Shown here piece by piece: positions 8,875-19,804 of a DNA stretch of 64,000 bases. The DNA is taken from positions 2,790,001 through 2,854,000 of the forward strand of contig NZ_CP061739.1 in the NCBI RefSeq assembly GCF_014770435.1. The letters run 5' to 3'. Position 1 is the stretch's first letter. Each line of letters opens with the position of its first letter. A program made the position numbers and the translations under genes. Source of the stretch: Psychrobacter sp. 28M-43. Its GTDB lineage: Bacteria; Pseudomonadota; Gammaproteobacteria; Pseudomonadales; Moraxellaceae. The notes beneath the pieces are model-generated. The model saw only the letters and a program-made list of their open reading frames with translations, did not search any database and had not been told where the DNA came from.

Positions 8875-9966
8875 TTAATTGGCTGTGACAGATCTGACGT
8901 AATTTGAGGGAAATACCACACTAAATGTCGACCCTTCCCCTTCTACTGAATCGATTTGCAATTGCGCTTCGTGCTGGTGTAATACATGTTTTACAATCGC
9001 TAGTCCCAACCCCGTACCACCTGTCGCACGGCTGCGACCTTTGTCGATACGATAGAAACGCTCTGTCAAACGGGCGATATGCTCTGACGCAATACCGATC
9101 CCATCATCTTCAACCGCGAAACGGCAACCATCAGACGTCCTTGTCCAGCTGATAGTGATATTGCCACCCTTTGGCGTATATTTGATCGCATTGATTACCA
9201 AATTGGATAGCGCACTATTTAAGTACATCTCTGACCCGTACAGCCCATCATACGTATCTATATGCAAATGAATGATGTGTTTGTATGCTTGGTTGTAGGC
9301 CTGTGCATCGTCGTAGATATTGGTTAGTAGCTTAGTCATATCTATATAATGCAGCTCGTGTGACTCTTCGATTTCAATCTTAGACAGTAGCAGTAAGTCG
9401 TTCACAATTCTGTTCATACGGGCAGTTTGCTGCGTCATCAGCTCAAAACCGCGACGCCATTGCGGCGGCATATCTGGCTGATCGGAGAAATTTTCCAGAT
9501 AGCCCATCATCACAGTTAATGGTGTTCTAAGCTCATGCGAGACATTCGCCACAAAATCTTGACGCATTTGCTCTAAATGCCGCAGGCGGGTCACGTCATA
9601 TACAAACAGCAGTTTTTCATCACCGAAAGGAGTCAGTTCACACTTCAAGTAGCGACTAGGATCTCGCCATGATTCTATATGGACGCCATCGTTGGGTATC
9701 GTTGTACCTTCATAGTACTGGCGGAACTCAGGTACAGTAATAAAGTCAAAAATATTTTGACCTTTGTCCTCTGGCTGTAGCAGCAATAAGTCTTGTGCTG
9801 CCTGATTCCACCACTCTAAACCGTCAGTATTATTGAGCAAAATCACTGCATCACGCAGGGCTCGTAGTGCACTGCCGATTTTTTTGAGTTGCTCCGCTGT
9901 ACTTTGAGTAGATATTTGCTCTAGTAGAGCTGATTGCTCACTTTGTGCTGGCGCTATCTTGTCCAT
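8875..9966 (-). CDS. phoR: Phosphate regulon sensor histidine kinase PhoR, lacking membrane segments
   Basis: A 363-residue histidine kinase. Residues about 27-125 form a PAS-like domain (AVILLNNTDGLEWWNQAAQ). The dimerisation/phosphoacceptor helix has ANVSHELRTPLTVMMGYLE with His144. The catalytic ATPase domain has the N box (NLVINAIKYTPKGG), ERFYRIDKGRSRATGGTGLG and GLAIV. It lies 58 bp after phoB in the same orientation, which supports PhoR. Unlike E. coli PhoR, the protein begins with a polar segment and shows no N-terminal transmembrane helices. The short gap to phoB leaves no room for a longer start. It phosphorylates PhoB when phosphate is limiting; in E. coli this depends on Pst/PhoU contacts. 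Confidence 0.88.
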   Translation of the reverse strand: MDKIAPAQSEQSALLEQISTQSTAEQLKKIGSALRALRDAVILLNNTDGLEWWNQAAQDLLLLQPEDKGQNIFDFITVPEFRQYYEGTTIPNDGVHIESWRDPSRYLKCELTPFGDEKLLFVYDVTRLRHLEQMRQDFVANVSHELRTPLTVMMGYLENFSDQPDMPPQWRRGFELMTQQTARMNRIVNDLLLLSKIEIEESHELHYIDMTKLLTNIYDDAQAYNQAYKHIIHLHIDTYDGLYGSEMYLNSALSNLVINAIKYTPKGGNITISWTRTSDGCRFAVEDDGIGIASEHIARLTERFYRIDKGRSRATGGTGLGLAIVKHVLHQHEAQLQIDSVEGEGSTFSVVFPSNYVRSVTAN

Positions 9967-10024
9967 TTTTTATCCTTACCACTATCCGCTGCCTCAATAT
10001 TGCTGCGGCATTATATGTACAAGA

Positions 10025-10729
10025 TTAACTTGGCTCAATCAGGCTAGAAAATCGGTAGCCTGTTCCACGTACCGTCTGTATCAATGTATCACAGTCATAA
10101 GGTCGCAGTAATTTACGTAGACGTTTGATATGCACATCAATGGTTCGGTCTTCGATATATACATTGCCGCCCCATACCTGATCGAGCAGCTGCGTGCGTG
10201 TATAGGCGCGCTCAGGGTGACTCATAAAAAATGCCAATAGGCGATACTCTGTGGGCCCAACATCAACGATTTTACCTGCAGCTGTCACGCGCTGACTCTT
10301 AGTATCTAGACTTAACTGTCCAATTTCGATAGGTTTGTCGCTGCTCATCGCGCTACTGCGGCGTAGTACGGCTTTGATTCTAGAAATCAGCTCACGAGTC
10401 GAAAAAGGCTTGGTCATATAATCATCTGCGCCTGCATCAAGACCATGCACCTTACTGTCTTCTTCACTTTTTGCCGTTAGCATAATGACTGGTATTTCAG
10501 AGAGTAGCTCATCGTTTTTGAGCATACGACAAAAATCCACACCGCTCTTGTCACCTGGCAACATCCAGTCTAACAGTATCAATGACGGTCTATGATCGAC
10601 CACTTGCTGATGCGCCTCTGACACATCTGCCGCTTGCAAGCTATCAAACCCAGCCATCTCTAGCGTCATGACAACCATTTCACGAATCGCAGGCTCATCT
10701 TCAACAATCAAAATTTGCTCATTATACAT
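10025..10729 (-). CDS. phoB: Phosphate regulon response regulator PhoB
   Basis: A 234-residue OmpR/PhoB-type response regulator. The receiver domain begins EQILIVEDEPAIREMVVMTL with the acidic pocket, the phosphoacceptor Asp sits in LILLDWMLPG, and Thr/Lys in IMLTAKSEE and DDYMTKPFS. The C-terminal winged helix ends TIQTVRGTGYRFS and includes DRTIDVHIKRLRKLL. When phosphorylated, PhoB binds Pho boxes to activate phosphate-starvation genes. It is the first gene of a phoB-phoR operon on the minus strand. I did not find a clear Pho box in the 112 bp upstream, so autoregulation is not shown here. Confidence 0.95.
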   Translation of the reverse strand: MYNEQILIVEDEPAIREMVVMTLEMAGFDSLQAADVSEAHQQVVDHRPSLILLDWMLPGDKSGVDFCRMLKNDELLSEIPVIMLTAKSEEDSKVHGLDAGADDYMTKPFSTRELISRIKAVLRRSSAMSSDKPIEIGQLSLDTKSQRVTAAGKIVDVGPTEYRLLAFFMSHPERAYTRTQLLDQVWGGNVYIEDRTIDVHIKRLRKLLRPYDCDTLIQTVRGTGYRFSSLIEPS

Positions 10730-10841
10730 AGGACATTCTCGGTGTTAGAGGACAAAATCTAGCATGTAAAAAGGCGATATATACTCACCAGTCTCTACCT
10801 ATTAAACGGATTAATTATGACAGCTTGATGACACTCCAAAA

Positions 10842-11294
10842 TCAGATTTCTAGTAAAAAATTGAGCGGCCCATCATTGACGCTCGACACTTGCATATCAG
10901 CACCAAACTGACCAGTTGCCACGTTCGGGTGCTTAGTTTTGGCATAGTCGACCAGTTGTTCAAATAACGCTTGCGCCACAGCAGGTGCCATCGCACCACC
11001 AAAGTCTGGTCGGCGCCCTTTGTCTGTTTTTGCCATCAAGGTAAATTGTGAAACTAATAATAGCCCACCAGCAACCTGCTGAACGTTTTTATCCAGTTTA
11101 CCAAATTTGGCCGGATCATCGTCATTTTCAAAAATGCGATAGGTCAATATTTTATCAATCATACGCTGGGCAGCGGCAAAATCGTCTTCGTGCCCCAAGC
11201 CAATATATGCCAATACCCCATGCCCAATCTCACCGATACACTGTTGATCGACGACCACACTAGCGTGCTTCACCCGTTGTATGAGTGCTTTCAT
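10842..11294 (-). CDS. dtd: D-aminoacyl-tRNA deacylase Dtd
   Basis: A 150-residue enzyme that removes D-amino acids mischarged on tRNA, preventing their entry into protein. The family signatures are MKALIQRVKHASVVVD at the N terminus, LLLVSQFTLMAKTDKGRRPDF in the middle (SQFTL active-site segment) and the C-terminal SVNDGPLNFLLEI, containing the cross-subunit Gly-cisPro-like NDGP motif. Length matches the bacterial Dtd homodimer. The gene is on the minus strand upstream of phoB, 112 bp apart, and divergent from psd. Confidence 0.95.
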   Translation of the reverse strand: MKALIQRVKHASVVVDQQCIGEIGHGVLAYIGLGHEDDFAAAQRMIDKILTYRIFENDDDPAKFGKLDKNVQQVAGGLLLVSQFTLMAKTDKGRRPDFGGAMAPAVAQALFEQLVDYAKTKHPNVATGQFGADMQVSSVNDGPLNFLLEI

Positions 11295-11375
11295 TTACTA
11301 ATTCCTTAACAGATTATGGCCATACAATAATATGCTGTCCATGATAAAATACCGTCATTAACTTAACTATTATTA

Positions 11376-11535
11376 GGGCGTGTTTGATATTCACAAATAG
11401 GTACTGCGGATCGCTAAAACTGTTCCAGACAAGGCGTAAAACGACGATAATGCTCATGCCTTATCTAGATTTACAACGTAGTATGGCGCAATTTTATCCA
11501 CTGTCAGTGCCATGGTCGAATTTCCAACACGCCCC
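11376..11535. mobile_element. MITE-like element, 160 bp with imperfect terminal inverted repeats
   Basis: The left end GGGCGTGTTTGATATTC (11376-11392) and the right end, read inverted, GGGCGTGTTGGAAATTC agree at 15 of 17 positions. The pentamer TATTA occurs directly outside both ends (11371-11375 and 11536-11540), as expected for a target-site duplication. The interior has no transposase and only short frames. It is therefore best read as a non-autonomous miniature inverted-repeat element or the remnant of a deleted insertion sequence. It ends 33 bp before the psd start codon. The parent transposase family cannot be decided from this window. Confidence 0.65.
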
Positions 11536-11568
11536 TATTACATTACACCTTATTTTGGTAGCCTTATT

Positions 11569-12405
11569 ATGAATGTATTTACCACCTTACAACAGCTTGT
11601 GCCGCAGCAAAAGCTCAGTAAAGTCGCTGGACGTTTGGCCGCCAGTCGCCACCCTTATGTCAAACGCACCTTTATCCGTAGCTTTGCCAAAGCTTATAAT
11701 ATCAGCTTAGACGAGTACGAACGCCAAAGCCTTAACGCTTATGAGAGTTTTAATGACTTTTTCACTCGTGAGTTAAAAGAAGATGCTCGTACTATCGACG
11801 CCACTGCAAACGGTATCGTGAGTCCTGCGGACGGTATTATCTCTCAGCTAGGACAAATCGAAGACCACAAACTACTACAAGCCAAAGGTCGTCACTATGA
11901 TGTCGGCCAACTACTTGCTGATAGTGAAGATGGCAGTTATTTCGCTGATGGTAGTTTTGCGACTATCTACTTAGCGCCTAGTAATTATCACCGTGTGCAT
12001 ATGCCATTTACTGGCACATTAACCAAGACTCGCTATGTGCCTGGCACCCTGTTTTCGGTCAATAATACTACGGCGGCTAACGTGCCAGACTTGTTTGCGC
12101 GTAATGAACGTCTGGTCTGTATGTTTGATACCAAGTACGGCAAAGCAGCTGTTGTGATGGTTGGTGCTATGATCGTCGCTGGTATTGAAACTGTCGCCAC
12201 TGGCAAAATTGCTCGTACTGACGACATATTCGAGTCCAATCATGACATGCAGTTTGCAGCAGGCGAAGAGCTTGGACGCTTTTATTTGGGCTCAACGGCT
12301 ATCGTAGTATTACCAAAAGCAGCAAAGGCTGACTGGATAGATAGTATGCAAGCCAACAGCGTCGTGCAAATGGGTCAATTGCTAGGAATGGCAAACGCTC
12401 AATAA
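11569..12405 (+). CDS. psd: Phosphatidylserine decarboxylase proenzyme
   Basis: A 278-residue membrane-associated proenzyme that makes phosphatidylethanolamine from phosphatidylserine. Signatures are NAYESFNDFFTRELK, VSPADGIISQLG, NYHRVHMPFTG (the His region) and the C-terminal YLGSTAIVV. LGST is the self-cleavage motif whose Ser becomes the pyruvoyl cofactor of the alpha chain. The start at 11569 (MNVFTTLQQ) gives the usual family length. An in-frame ATG at 11512 would add 19 residues translated mostly from the MITE-like element and is unlikely. With that element so close, the native promoter must lie inside or beyond it. A terminator follows at 12435. Confidence 0.95.
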   Translation: MNVFTTLQQLVPQQKLSKVAGRLAASRHPYVKRTFIRSFAKAYNISLDEYERQSLNAYESFNDFFTRELKEDARTIDATANGIVSPADGIISQLGQIEDHKLLQAKGRHYDVGQLLADSEDGSYFADGSFATIYLAPSNYHRVHMPFTGTLTKTRYVPGTLFSVNNTTAANVPDLFARNERLVCMFDTKYGKAAVVMVGAMIVAGIETVATGKIARTDDIFESNHDMQFAAGEELGRFYLGSTAIVVLPKAAKADWIDSMQANSVVQMGQLLGMANAQ

Positions 12406-12434
12406 CACGCCTGTATAAGAGTACTGAAAATATC

Positions 12435-12478
12435 AGCCCAGTTAAGCGTAAATCATCATGCTTTATTGGGCTTTTTTT
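12435..12478 (+). terminator. Terminator after psd
   Basis: AGCCCA pairs with TGGGCT and an inner AAGC pairs with GCTT, followed by seven T residues. Confidence 0.8.
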
Positions 12479-12499
12479 ATGTCTGTTACTTATGCAGAC

Positions 12500-13129
12500 T
12501 TACGCGTCAATTAACCAGCCTTGCTGAGTTGCGTATTCAATATTATGTGAGAGCCAATCATGGATAGGAGGAAAGCTGTCTTTGATAAATGCATGCGCAC
12601 CTGCCACTTGCGAACGCGTAACACCAAGCTCAATCCACGTTTTACCATCGGTATTTAGATTGAGTAAAAACGGCAATAAGCGATCGACCACTCTGAGCAA
12701 CTGGCTCTCTTTGCTACTTCCTGTTTCTTGCGCTTCCCAAACCTCGCTTAAATCACTAATGCCATTGCCTCGCTCACGTTGCAATCTGGCAATGCCTGCA
12801 CGCTCTTCGACGTGTGCATCAGTACGCGTATCGGCATACAAAAAAGTATCGCCCGCATCAATCTCACCCAAATCATGAACCAATGCCATCTTCAGCAATT
12901 TTTCATGATTGACATCTAGCGCAAATAATTCAGCAATCGACCAACAGGCCATCGCTAAATGCCAAGAATGTTCGGCAGAGTTTTCTTTGCGAGTGGTCTG
13001 TGTCACATAGCTTCGGCGATTCACGCGTTTGAGCGCATCTAACTCCAATAAGAAATGAGTGACATCATCGATATCGATATGTGAAGTAGATTCGGAATGA
13101 GTGAGTGATATAGAGCTGGCTTGCGACAT
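12500..13129 (-). CDS. HD-domain phosphohydrolase (YfbR/COG1896-like)
   Basis: A 209-residue cytosolic HD-superfamily protein. The metal-binding set is visible as SAEHSWHLAMACW (first His), MALVHDLGEIDAGD (HD pair) and the later Asp in LRVVDRLLPFL. This pattern matches COG1896 proteins such as YfbR (5'-deoxynucleotidase) and the HDDC2 group. The likely reaction is hydrolysis of nucleoside monophosphates, but the base preference cannot be read here. It is a single gene on the minus strand; GAGAAAATCA upstream of the ATG is a weak ribosome binding site. Confidence 0.82.
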   Translation of the reverse strand: MSQASSISLTHSESTSHIDIDDVTHFLLELDALKRVNRRSYVTQTTRKENSAEHSWHLAMACWSIAELFALDVNHEKLLKMALVHDLGEIDAGDTFLYADTRTDAHVEERAGIARLQRERGNGISDLSEVWEAQETGSSKESQLLRVVDRLLPFLLNLNTDGKTWIELGVTRSQVAGAHAFIKDSFPPIHDWLSHNIEYATQQGWLIDA

Positions 13130-13252
13130 TGATTTTCTCTGGCTTTCTCTAGTTATTGGTTTTAATGCTTATAATTTCTGGCGATTTTAAATTTCATTGC
13201 TCAAAGTATTATGGTTAGTTTGCTATCTAGCAATGGTTAAAAGACTATTACC

Positions 13253-13292
13253 GTTATCAAAAAAATAGCGCTTATTTTACCAAGCGCTATCT
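13253..13292 (-). terminator. Terminator after the isochorismatase-like gene
   Basis: Read on the minus strand, ATAGCGCTT-N8-AAGCGCTAT forms a perfect 9-bp stem followed by a run of T. It lies about 75 bp past the gene end. Confidence 0.8.
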
Positions 13293-13367
13293 ATTATAAA
13301 TTAGAAGATAAATGGTTAAATTGAATCTCTATTTATCCAAGTCTTTGAGCAACTAAGGCTTAGCCAC

Positions 13368-13943
13368 TTACTTGATCAAATTAATAATGGTTTTAAATGC
13401 AGGATCTTCACTGCTGCGGCATAGCTCAAACAAGATTGATTCGACAGTACTAATCACCCCACCTGCACGGCGAATACGGCGAATTGCTTGCTTTTTATCA
13501 TAAGGAAAACGAGAACCCACGGCGTCACCAATGATGACAGGCTGCATACCATTGTCCAATAAATCTAGTGCCGTTTGCATGATACAGACATGTGCCTCAG
13601 CACCAAAAAGCAACACGGTACTACGGTTCTGCTGAGCCAAATGATGCCATGAATCATTGTTGTCGCAGGCACTAAACGTAACCTTTTCAAAGCTTTTGGC
13701 ATTGTCTCCTTCGAGTACGTCGCGCAGCTCTGGTAAAGTATCGCCCAAGCCTTTTTTATATTGTTCATTGAGCATGATTGGAATATTGAGCGCTTGCAGC
13801 CCTTTAATCAAGGTAACGGTTTTTTTGACGATATTTTCGTGATCGTAGATATGCGGCGTTAAGCGCTCTTGCACATCGACAATCATCGCTTGGGTATTCT
13901 CACGAGCGATTCGATAGGTGCGATCATTAATCATAGTAGACAT
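13368..13943 (-). CDS. Isochorismatase family cysteine hydrolase (YcaC-like)
   Basis: A 191-residue hydrolase of the isochorismatase superfamily. The catalytic Asp is in AMIVDVQERLTPHI, the Lys in QYKKGLG, and the nucleophilic Cys in LFGAEAHVCIMQTALDLL, followed by QPVIIGDAVGSR. This sequence set matches the YcaC-like group of amide hydrolases of unknown substrate rather than true isochorismatases. The start at 13943 (MSTMINDRTYR) is chosen because AAGGAG lies 6 bases upstream. An ATG 25 codons earlier would add a Cys-rich tail unlike the family. It is a single gene with its own terminator. Confidence 0.85.
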   Translation of the reverse strand: MSTMINDRTYRIARENTQAMIVDVQERLTPHIYDHENIVKKTVTLIKGLQALNIPIMLNEQYKKGLGDTLPELRDVLEGDNAKSFEKVTFSACDNNDSWHHLAQQNRSTVLLFGAEAHVCIMQTALDLLDNGMQPVIIGDAVGSRFPYDKKQAIRRIRRAGGVISTVESILFELCRSSEDPAFKTIINLIK

Positions 13944-14136
13944 AGTACACTCCTTGTACGGCTGACAGTTGCAACTAAAAACTATTTTAGAATTATCATA
14001 AACAGTGCCATGGTTCATCTTTCTCTTATTTAGTCATAGTTTCATGAATGCGTCAATGGAGATAATTTTTAATCTCCGTAATACTGTGTTTTTCGACTCT
14101 ATGATTTACTAACTGGCTAACTATTAATTTGACCAT

Positions 14137-14171
14137 AAAAAAACCTCCAGCCATGATGACTAGAGGTTCTT
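14137..14171 (-). terminator. Terminator after fadA
   Basis: Read on the minus strand, AACCTCtAG pairs with CTgGAGGTT followed by seven T residues. It closes the fadBA operon. Confidence 0.85.
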
Positions 14172-14227
14172 CGTTAGCGAGTAGCTGTTTATTGAGTGTT
14201 CAAATAATCTTGTTTATATAAATAAGA

Positions 14228-15445
<1,218 letters not shown>

Positions 15446-15630
15446 TTACGACTATTACCTCATTAATCTCGCTCAAAGTACAATAGGTACATTTGCGCTT
15501 GATTTACTCGTACTAGCGTTAAATTGAACCAACTATAATCGTACGTTCGCTATTGGAGACGATTCATGTCTCAATTGCTTTCATGCAAAATAGCAAACGT
15601 ACTGCACTTCATCCTAGTAATGACTGACTA

Positions 15631-17790
15631 TTACGCTGTTGCGTAAAAAGTCTCGCCTGCGGCTGCCATGTCGCGAATCTTTTGTGGCGCTTCATAAGCT
15701 TTACCAAGATGTGCGTATTTTTCACATAGTGCCAAGTAGTTATCTAGACCCATTTGGTCGACATAACGGCAAGGACCACCACGGAATGGAGGGAAACCTA
15801 CGCCCATAATCATCGCCATGTCGGCCTCGCTTGGTGTGCTTACGATGTTGTCTTCTAGGCAGCGAACCGTTTCGTTGCAGAAGGCAATCATAGTGCGATC
15901 AATGATTGCTTGATCGTCAAACGTTTGCTTTTCGCTGTCAGTCGTGGCTTTTAGCAACTCGTAAGTGGCTTCATCAGCAACTTTTTTTGGCTTGCCGCGC
16001 TTGTCCATTTCGTATTTATAGAAACCGATACCGTTTTTCTGACCTAGACGCTCATTGTCATATAGATGCTGGATAGCACCTTTATAATCAGGCTTCATGC
16101 GATCAGGAAAACCATCAGCCATCACTGCTGCGCCATGTACACCTGTATCTAGACCGACCACGTCGATTAGATATGCAGGGCCCATTGGCCAGCCGAATTT
16201 TTCCATCACTTTATCGACATGAGCAAAATCAGCACCTTGCTTAAGTAGCAAGTCAAACGCGCCAAAGTATGGGAACAATACACGGTTTACGAGGAAACCT
16301 GGGCAGTCGTTAACTACTACTGGCACTTTACCCATTTTAGAAGCAAGTGCAACAGTAGTCGCGATGGCTTCTTCAGATGATTTCTCACCGCGGATAACTT
16401 CTACCAATGGCATACGATGTACTGGGTTGAAGAAATGCATACCGACGAAGTTTTCTGGACGCTCAAGCGCTTCTGCTAGGAACGTAATAGAGATAGTCGA
16501 GGTATTTGACGCTAGGATACAGTCGTCTTTTACTAGACCTTCTACTTCTTTAAGTACCGCACGCTTCACGTTTGGATTTTCTACAACCGCTTCGATAACG
16601 ATATCAGTCTCAGCAAAATCACCGTAGTTCAAAGTAGGACGGATACGGCTTAAGGTTTCACCCATTTTTGCTGGGGTCATCTTGCCGCGTTCTACCATTT
16701 TGCCAAGCAGTTTGCTTGCTTCGCCCATACCAAGATCTAATTGCTCAGACTTGATATCTTTCATGATGATTGGCAAGCCTTTGCTGGCTGCTTGATAAGC
16801 GATACCGCCACCCATGATACCAGCGCCTAATACAGCGGCTTCGCTGATGTCATGTGCTTGTTTGCTGTGTTTTTTGGCCAGTTTTTTGACTAGCTGATCG
16901 TTTAAGAATAGACCAACCAAGCTTTCTGCTTGTGGCGTCTTAGCGGCTTTTGCAAAACCAGCAGCTTCTACTTCGATTGCTTTGTCACGTGATAAATTAA
17001 CGTGCTTTTCAATCGTTTCGATAGCGATTGCTGGTGCTGGGTATTGCTTAGGATTGGCTTTAGCGAAAATAGCACCTTTAGCACTGTTGAACGCCATTGC
17101 TTGCTCAAGCTGGTTTAGCTTAACTGGAGCCAGTTTTTCTTCACGTTTTGCTTTCCAATCAAGCTCACCTGAGATACATTTTCTGACTAGATCAATTGCT
17201 GCATCTTGTAAGTCATCAGCAGGTACAGTCGCGTCAACCAAGCCTAGCTTCAATGCTGCCAATGCTTTCTTTGGGCTACCAGTCGCGATCAGCTCAAGTG
17301 CGTTATCGATACCGATGATACGCGTACTACGAACTGTACCGCCGAAACCTGGGAAGATACCTAGCTGAGTTTCTGGCAAACCGATGATGGCTTTGTCACT
17401 CATGACACGGTATTCACAAACCAAAGTCATTTCACAACCGCCGCCCATCGCCGCGCCATTGATAGCCGCAACTTTAGGGAATGGTAGGTCTTCAAAACGA
17501 TTGAAAGCGTCATTAACATGAACGACCCAATCTTTGATCTCGCTTTCTGATTTTTTGAAAGAACCGACGAATTCTGTGATATCAGCACCAGCGATAAACA
17601 CGCCTTTGGCTGAAGTAACGATAAGACCTTTTACGTTGTCGGCTTTTTCTAACGCACTAACTGCTTCACCAAACTGTTTGTTGGTTTCGGCATCAAATTT
17701 GTTCACGCTCTCATTTTCGGCGTTGTACTGCATGTTGGCGATGCCATCCTCTAGCATTGTCACCGTGATGCGATTTCCTTGGTATACCAT
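15631..17790 (-). CDS. fadB: Fatty acid oxidation complex alpha subunit (enoyl-CoA hydratase / 3-hydroxyacyl-CoA dehydrogenase)
   Basis: A 719-residue multifunctional protein. The N-terminal crotonase domain (about 1-190) has [32 protein letters not shown] and [14 protein letters not shown], with the two catalytic Glu. A linker leads to the NAD-binding 3-hydroxyacyl-CoA dehydrogenase domain ([20 protein letters not shown], about residue 315; catalytic His in [16 protein letters not shown]) and its C-terminal dimerisation repeats. It hydrates enoyl-CoA and oxidises the 3-hydroxy product. AAAGGAG lies before the ATG. It is the first gene of the operon with fadA; the 866-bp region upstream probably carries its promoter. 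Confidence 0.97.
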   Translation of the reverse strand: MVYQGNRITVTMLEDGIANMQYNAENESVNKFDAETNKQFGEAVSALEKADNVKGLIVTSAKGVFIAGADITEFVGSFKKSESEIKDWVVHVNDAFNRFEDLPFPKVAAINGAAMGGGCEMTLVCEYRVMSDKAIIGLPETQLGIFPGFGGTVRSTRIIGIDNALELIATGSPKKALAALKLGLVDATVPADDLQDAAIDLVRKCISGELDWKAKREEKLAPVKLNQLEQAMAFNSAKGAIFAKANPKQYPAPAIAIETIEKHVNLSRDKAIEVEAAGFAKAAKTPQAESLVGLFLNDQLVKKLAKKHSKQAHDISEAAVLGAGIMGGGIAYQAASKGLPIIMKDIKSEQLDLGMGEASKLLGKMVERGKMTPAKMGETLSRIRPTLNYGDFAETDIVIEAVVENPNVKRAVLKEVEGLVKDDCILASNTSTISITFLAEALERPENFVGMHFFNPVHRMPLVEVIRGEKSSEEAIATTVALASKMGKVPVVVNDCPGFLVNRVLFPYFGAFDLLLKQGADFAHVDKVMEKFGWPMGPAYLIDVVGLDTGVHGAAVMADGFPDRMKPDYKGAIQHLYDNERLGQKNGIGFYKYEMDKRGKPKKVADEATYELLKATTDSEKQTFDDQAIIDRTMIAFCNETVRCLEDNIVSTPSEADMAMIMGVGFPPFRGGPCRYVDQMGLDNYLALCEKYAHLGKAYEAPQKIRDMAAAGETFYATA

Positions 17791-18656
17791 TTGAAACTCC
17801 TTTCTATATAACGAAAGCTACGTTTTGAATTAAAATAAATAGCCAGTTACTGTTAGTAAAATGGGTAATAGCACTGTGCGCTTGTCATGTTATAAAAACA
17901 AACATATAACCAGCGCACCAGTGAAGATGTCTTTATTATCCAGCACTCATCATGATGCACTTATTTTGCGTCTCTTACATGACATCATGTGACGCTTCAT
18001 TTATATACCGCTGTTGCAGGTACTGATGTTCAAAATATTGACTGAGACTTGGTCTAACACTCGGTATCGACGATTGAACATCCTGAGAAAAAACCCAGTA
18101 GGGTCACCATCAGACCATTTTCACGTCAATTAGTGTAGGGGATTATGCCCCTAACTGTCACAAGCTAATACCATACTCGCAAGTCACTCTTAAATCACTT
18201 GCAGGCATTTACCTTACGCTAAAAGTGTTTTAGTGAATAAATGTATACTGAATTGTTAATTTAGATTTATTTCGTGTTGCTGACTTCATGCATTCCATCT
18301 TTGGAATGACAGTCCGTTAGCGCTACTGAATAAATGCTACTTGGTCAGTGCTAGCTATTCAGTGTAAGCATTCAGTACCACTTTTCTACGGTAATAAGAT
18401 TAACGTGCCAGCCTAGCTTGCTCTTTTATCAGAACATATTCAACCAGAGAGTAACATCATCCATCGGTAACGAAATCTTGTCGTTATATTGCAGCTAAGA
18501 TTGCTCTAATTTTGAATAGACTTTGGTAGAAAAATGCAAAAAACAATCAATTGATACCGTGTGTCACATAAGTGATATGACCTATCATGCTACACTAATA
18601 GCGTTTTTATCTTATCCCTAATAAGTTTTACTGTATCCCTGATAAATGGTTGGATT
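17791..18656. other. Long intergenic region between divergent fadB and the prenyl synthase gene
   Basis: 866 bp with no supported gene. It holds several small dyads: TAGGGG-N4-CCCCTA near 18136-18155, CATTCC-N6-GGAATG at 18291-18308, and a longer imperfect stem ACTGA..ATGCT / AGCAT.TCAGT at 18325-18376. Promoters for both flanking genes should lie here. A fatty-acid-responsive operator (PsrA or FadR type) would be expected for fadBA, but I could not identify one with confidence. Confidence 0.5.
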
Positions 18657-19733
18657 ATGACTGTTTCCCTTACTTCTAGCACTACCTCTACTGGCTTTAT
18701 CCCTTTTGACTTTGTCTCTTTTCAAAGCACTGAACAATTTCATGGTGCTGTGCGCGAGCAATTGGCGCAAGATATTGAGGTGTTGTTTGATTATGCCAAG
18801 CTCCCTAGCCCGCTGGTAGATGCTTGCCGCTATGTGATGAAGGGTCAAGGCAAACTGGTACGTCCACTGATGGTTGCCAGCGCTTTTGCCAGTATTAATA
18901 GCAGTAATAATGAACGTACAGATGAACATAATTATGATATCGACACTCTCGATACTGATCTGGACGCGCTACTAGAAAACGACTCAGACTATGATATGTC
19001 GCGCCGTGCTGCATTGGCCGTAGAGCTACTACATACCTACTCACTGGTACATGACGACCTGCCGTGTATGGACGATGATGAGCTTCGCCGTGGTCAGCCG
19101 ACTGCGCATATAGCCTTTGATGAAGCGACGGCTCTGCTGGCAGGAGATGTATTGCAGACACTAGCGTTTGAAGTACTAACTGCAGAGATGCCAACTTTTG
19201 CGCCATTCGATGCAACTATCGCAAGTCAGCTCATGGCAATATTTGCTCCGCGCGCCAGACGCATGGTGTCGGGTCAAATGCTAGACCTCAATGCCGAAGC
19301 CAGTGCCAATATCGCGCAGGATGATTTGGAAGCCATCCACCGTGACAAGACAGGGGCGTTGATTGAAGCGGCGATGCTCATGGGCGGCGTCTGTGCTGGT
19401 GCAACGGCCCCACAGCGCATGGCATTGCAAGAGTGCGCGCAATATATCGGTCTGGCGTTTCAAGTCCAAGACGATGTGCTAGACGTCACCATGACGACAG
19501 ATACGCTTGGTAAGCCTGCAGGTAGCGATGAAAAACTAGACAAATCTACCTATGTAAAACTAATGGGTGTCGATGAGGCGACTAGCTATGCGCAATCACT
19601 GTTTAATGACGGACGTGCAGCCATTTCTCATGAACTACATAGTCGTGAGCTTAGCGACAATGAAGATAACATTGGCACAGACAATGATGCGCTACTGGCA
19701 CTGATTGAATGGCTCTGGTCACGTAAAAAATAG
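18657..19733 (+). CDS. ispA: Short-chain polyprenyl diphosphate synthase (farnesyl diphosphate synthase type)
   Basis: A 358-residue trans-prenyltransferase that condenses IPP with allylic diphosphates. The first Asp-rich motif DDLPCMDDDELRRG (residues 133-146) and the second QDDVLDVT (271-278) are intact, as are GKLVRPLMVASAF, KTGALIEAAMLMGG and GKPAGSDEKLDKSTYV. The spacing CMDDDD-like insert in the first motif fits bacterial FPP/GPP synthases. It is about 55 residues longer than E. coli IspA; an acidic insertion (about 82-114, rich in Asp/Asn/Glu) sits just before the first motif, and the C-terminal region has another acidic stretch. The product chain length is inferred, not shown. Confidence 0.88.
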   Translation: MTVSLTSSTTSTGFIPFDFVSFQSTEQFHGAVREQLAQDIEVLFDYAKLPSPLVDACRYVMKGQGKLVRPLMVASAFASINSSNNERTDEHNYDIDTLDTDLDALLENDSDYDMSRRAALAVELLHTYSLVHDDLPCMDDDELRRGQPTAHIAFDEATALLAGDVLQTLAFEVLTAEMPTFAPFDATIASQLMAIFAPRARRMVSGQMLDLNAEASANIAQDDLEAIHRDKTGALIEAAMLMGGVCAGATAPQRMALQECAQYIGLAFQVQDDVLDVTMTTDTLGKPAGSDEKLDKSTYVKLMGVDEATSYAQSLFNDGRAAISHELHSRELSDNEDNIGTDNDALLALIEWLWSRKK

Positions 19734-19804
19734 CTTGTCGAATAGCAGTCGAAAGCAGATATCGTAGTAAATTCCCTTACCCAAAACGGCATTGAGTGGT
19801 CAAC

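Noticed and set aside
11512..11568. Upstream in-frame ATG of psd adding 19 residues
   Set aside because: The extra residues derive mostly from the MITE-like element and do not belong to the family; the ATG at 11569 gives the normal length.
13944..14018. Longer start for the isochorismatase-like gene
   Set aside because: AAGGAG is spaced correctly before the internal ATG; the extension is Cys-rich and not family-like.
17791..18656. tRNA or sRNA gene between fadB and ispA
   Set aside because: Small dyads are present, but none folds as a tRNA or known RNA family by eye.
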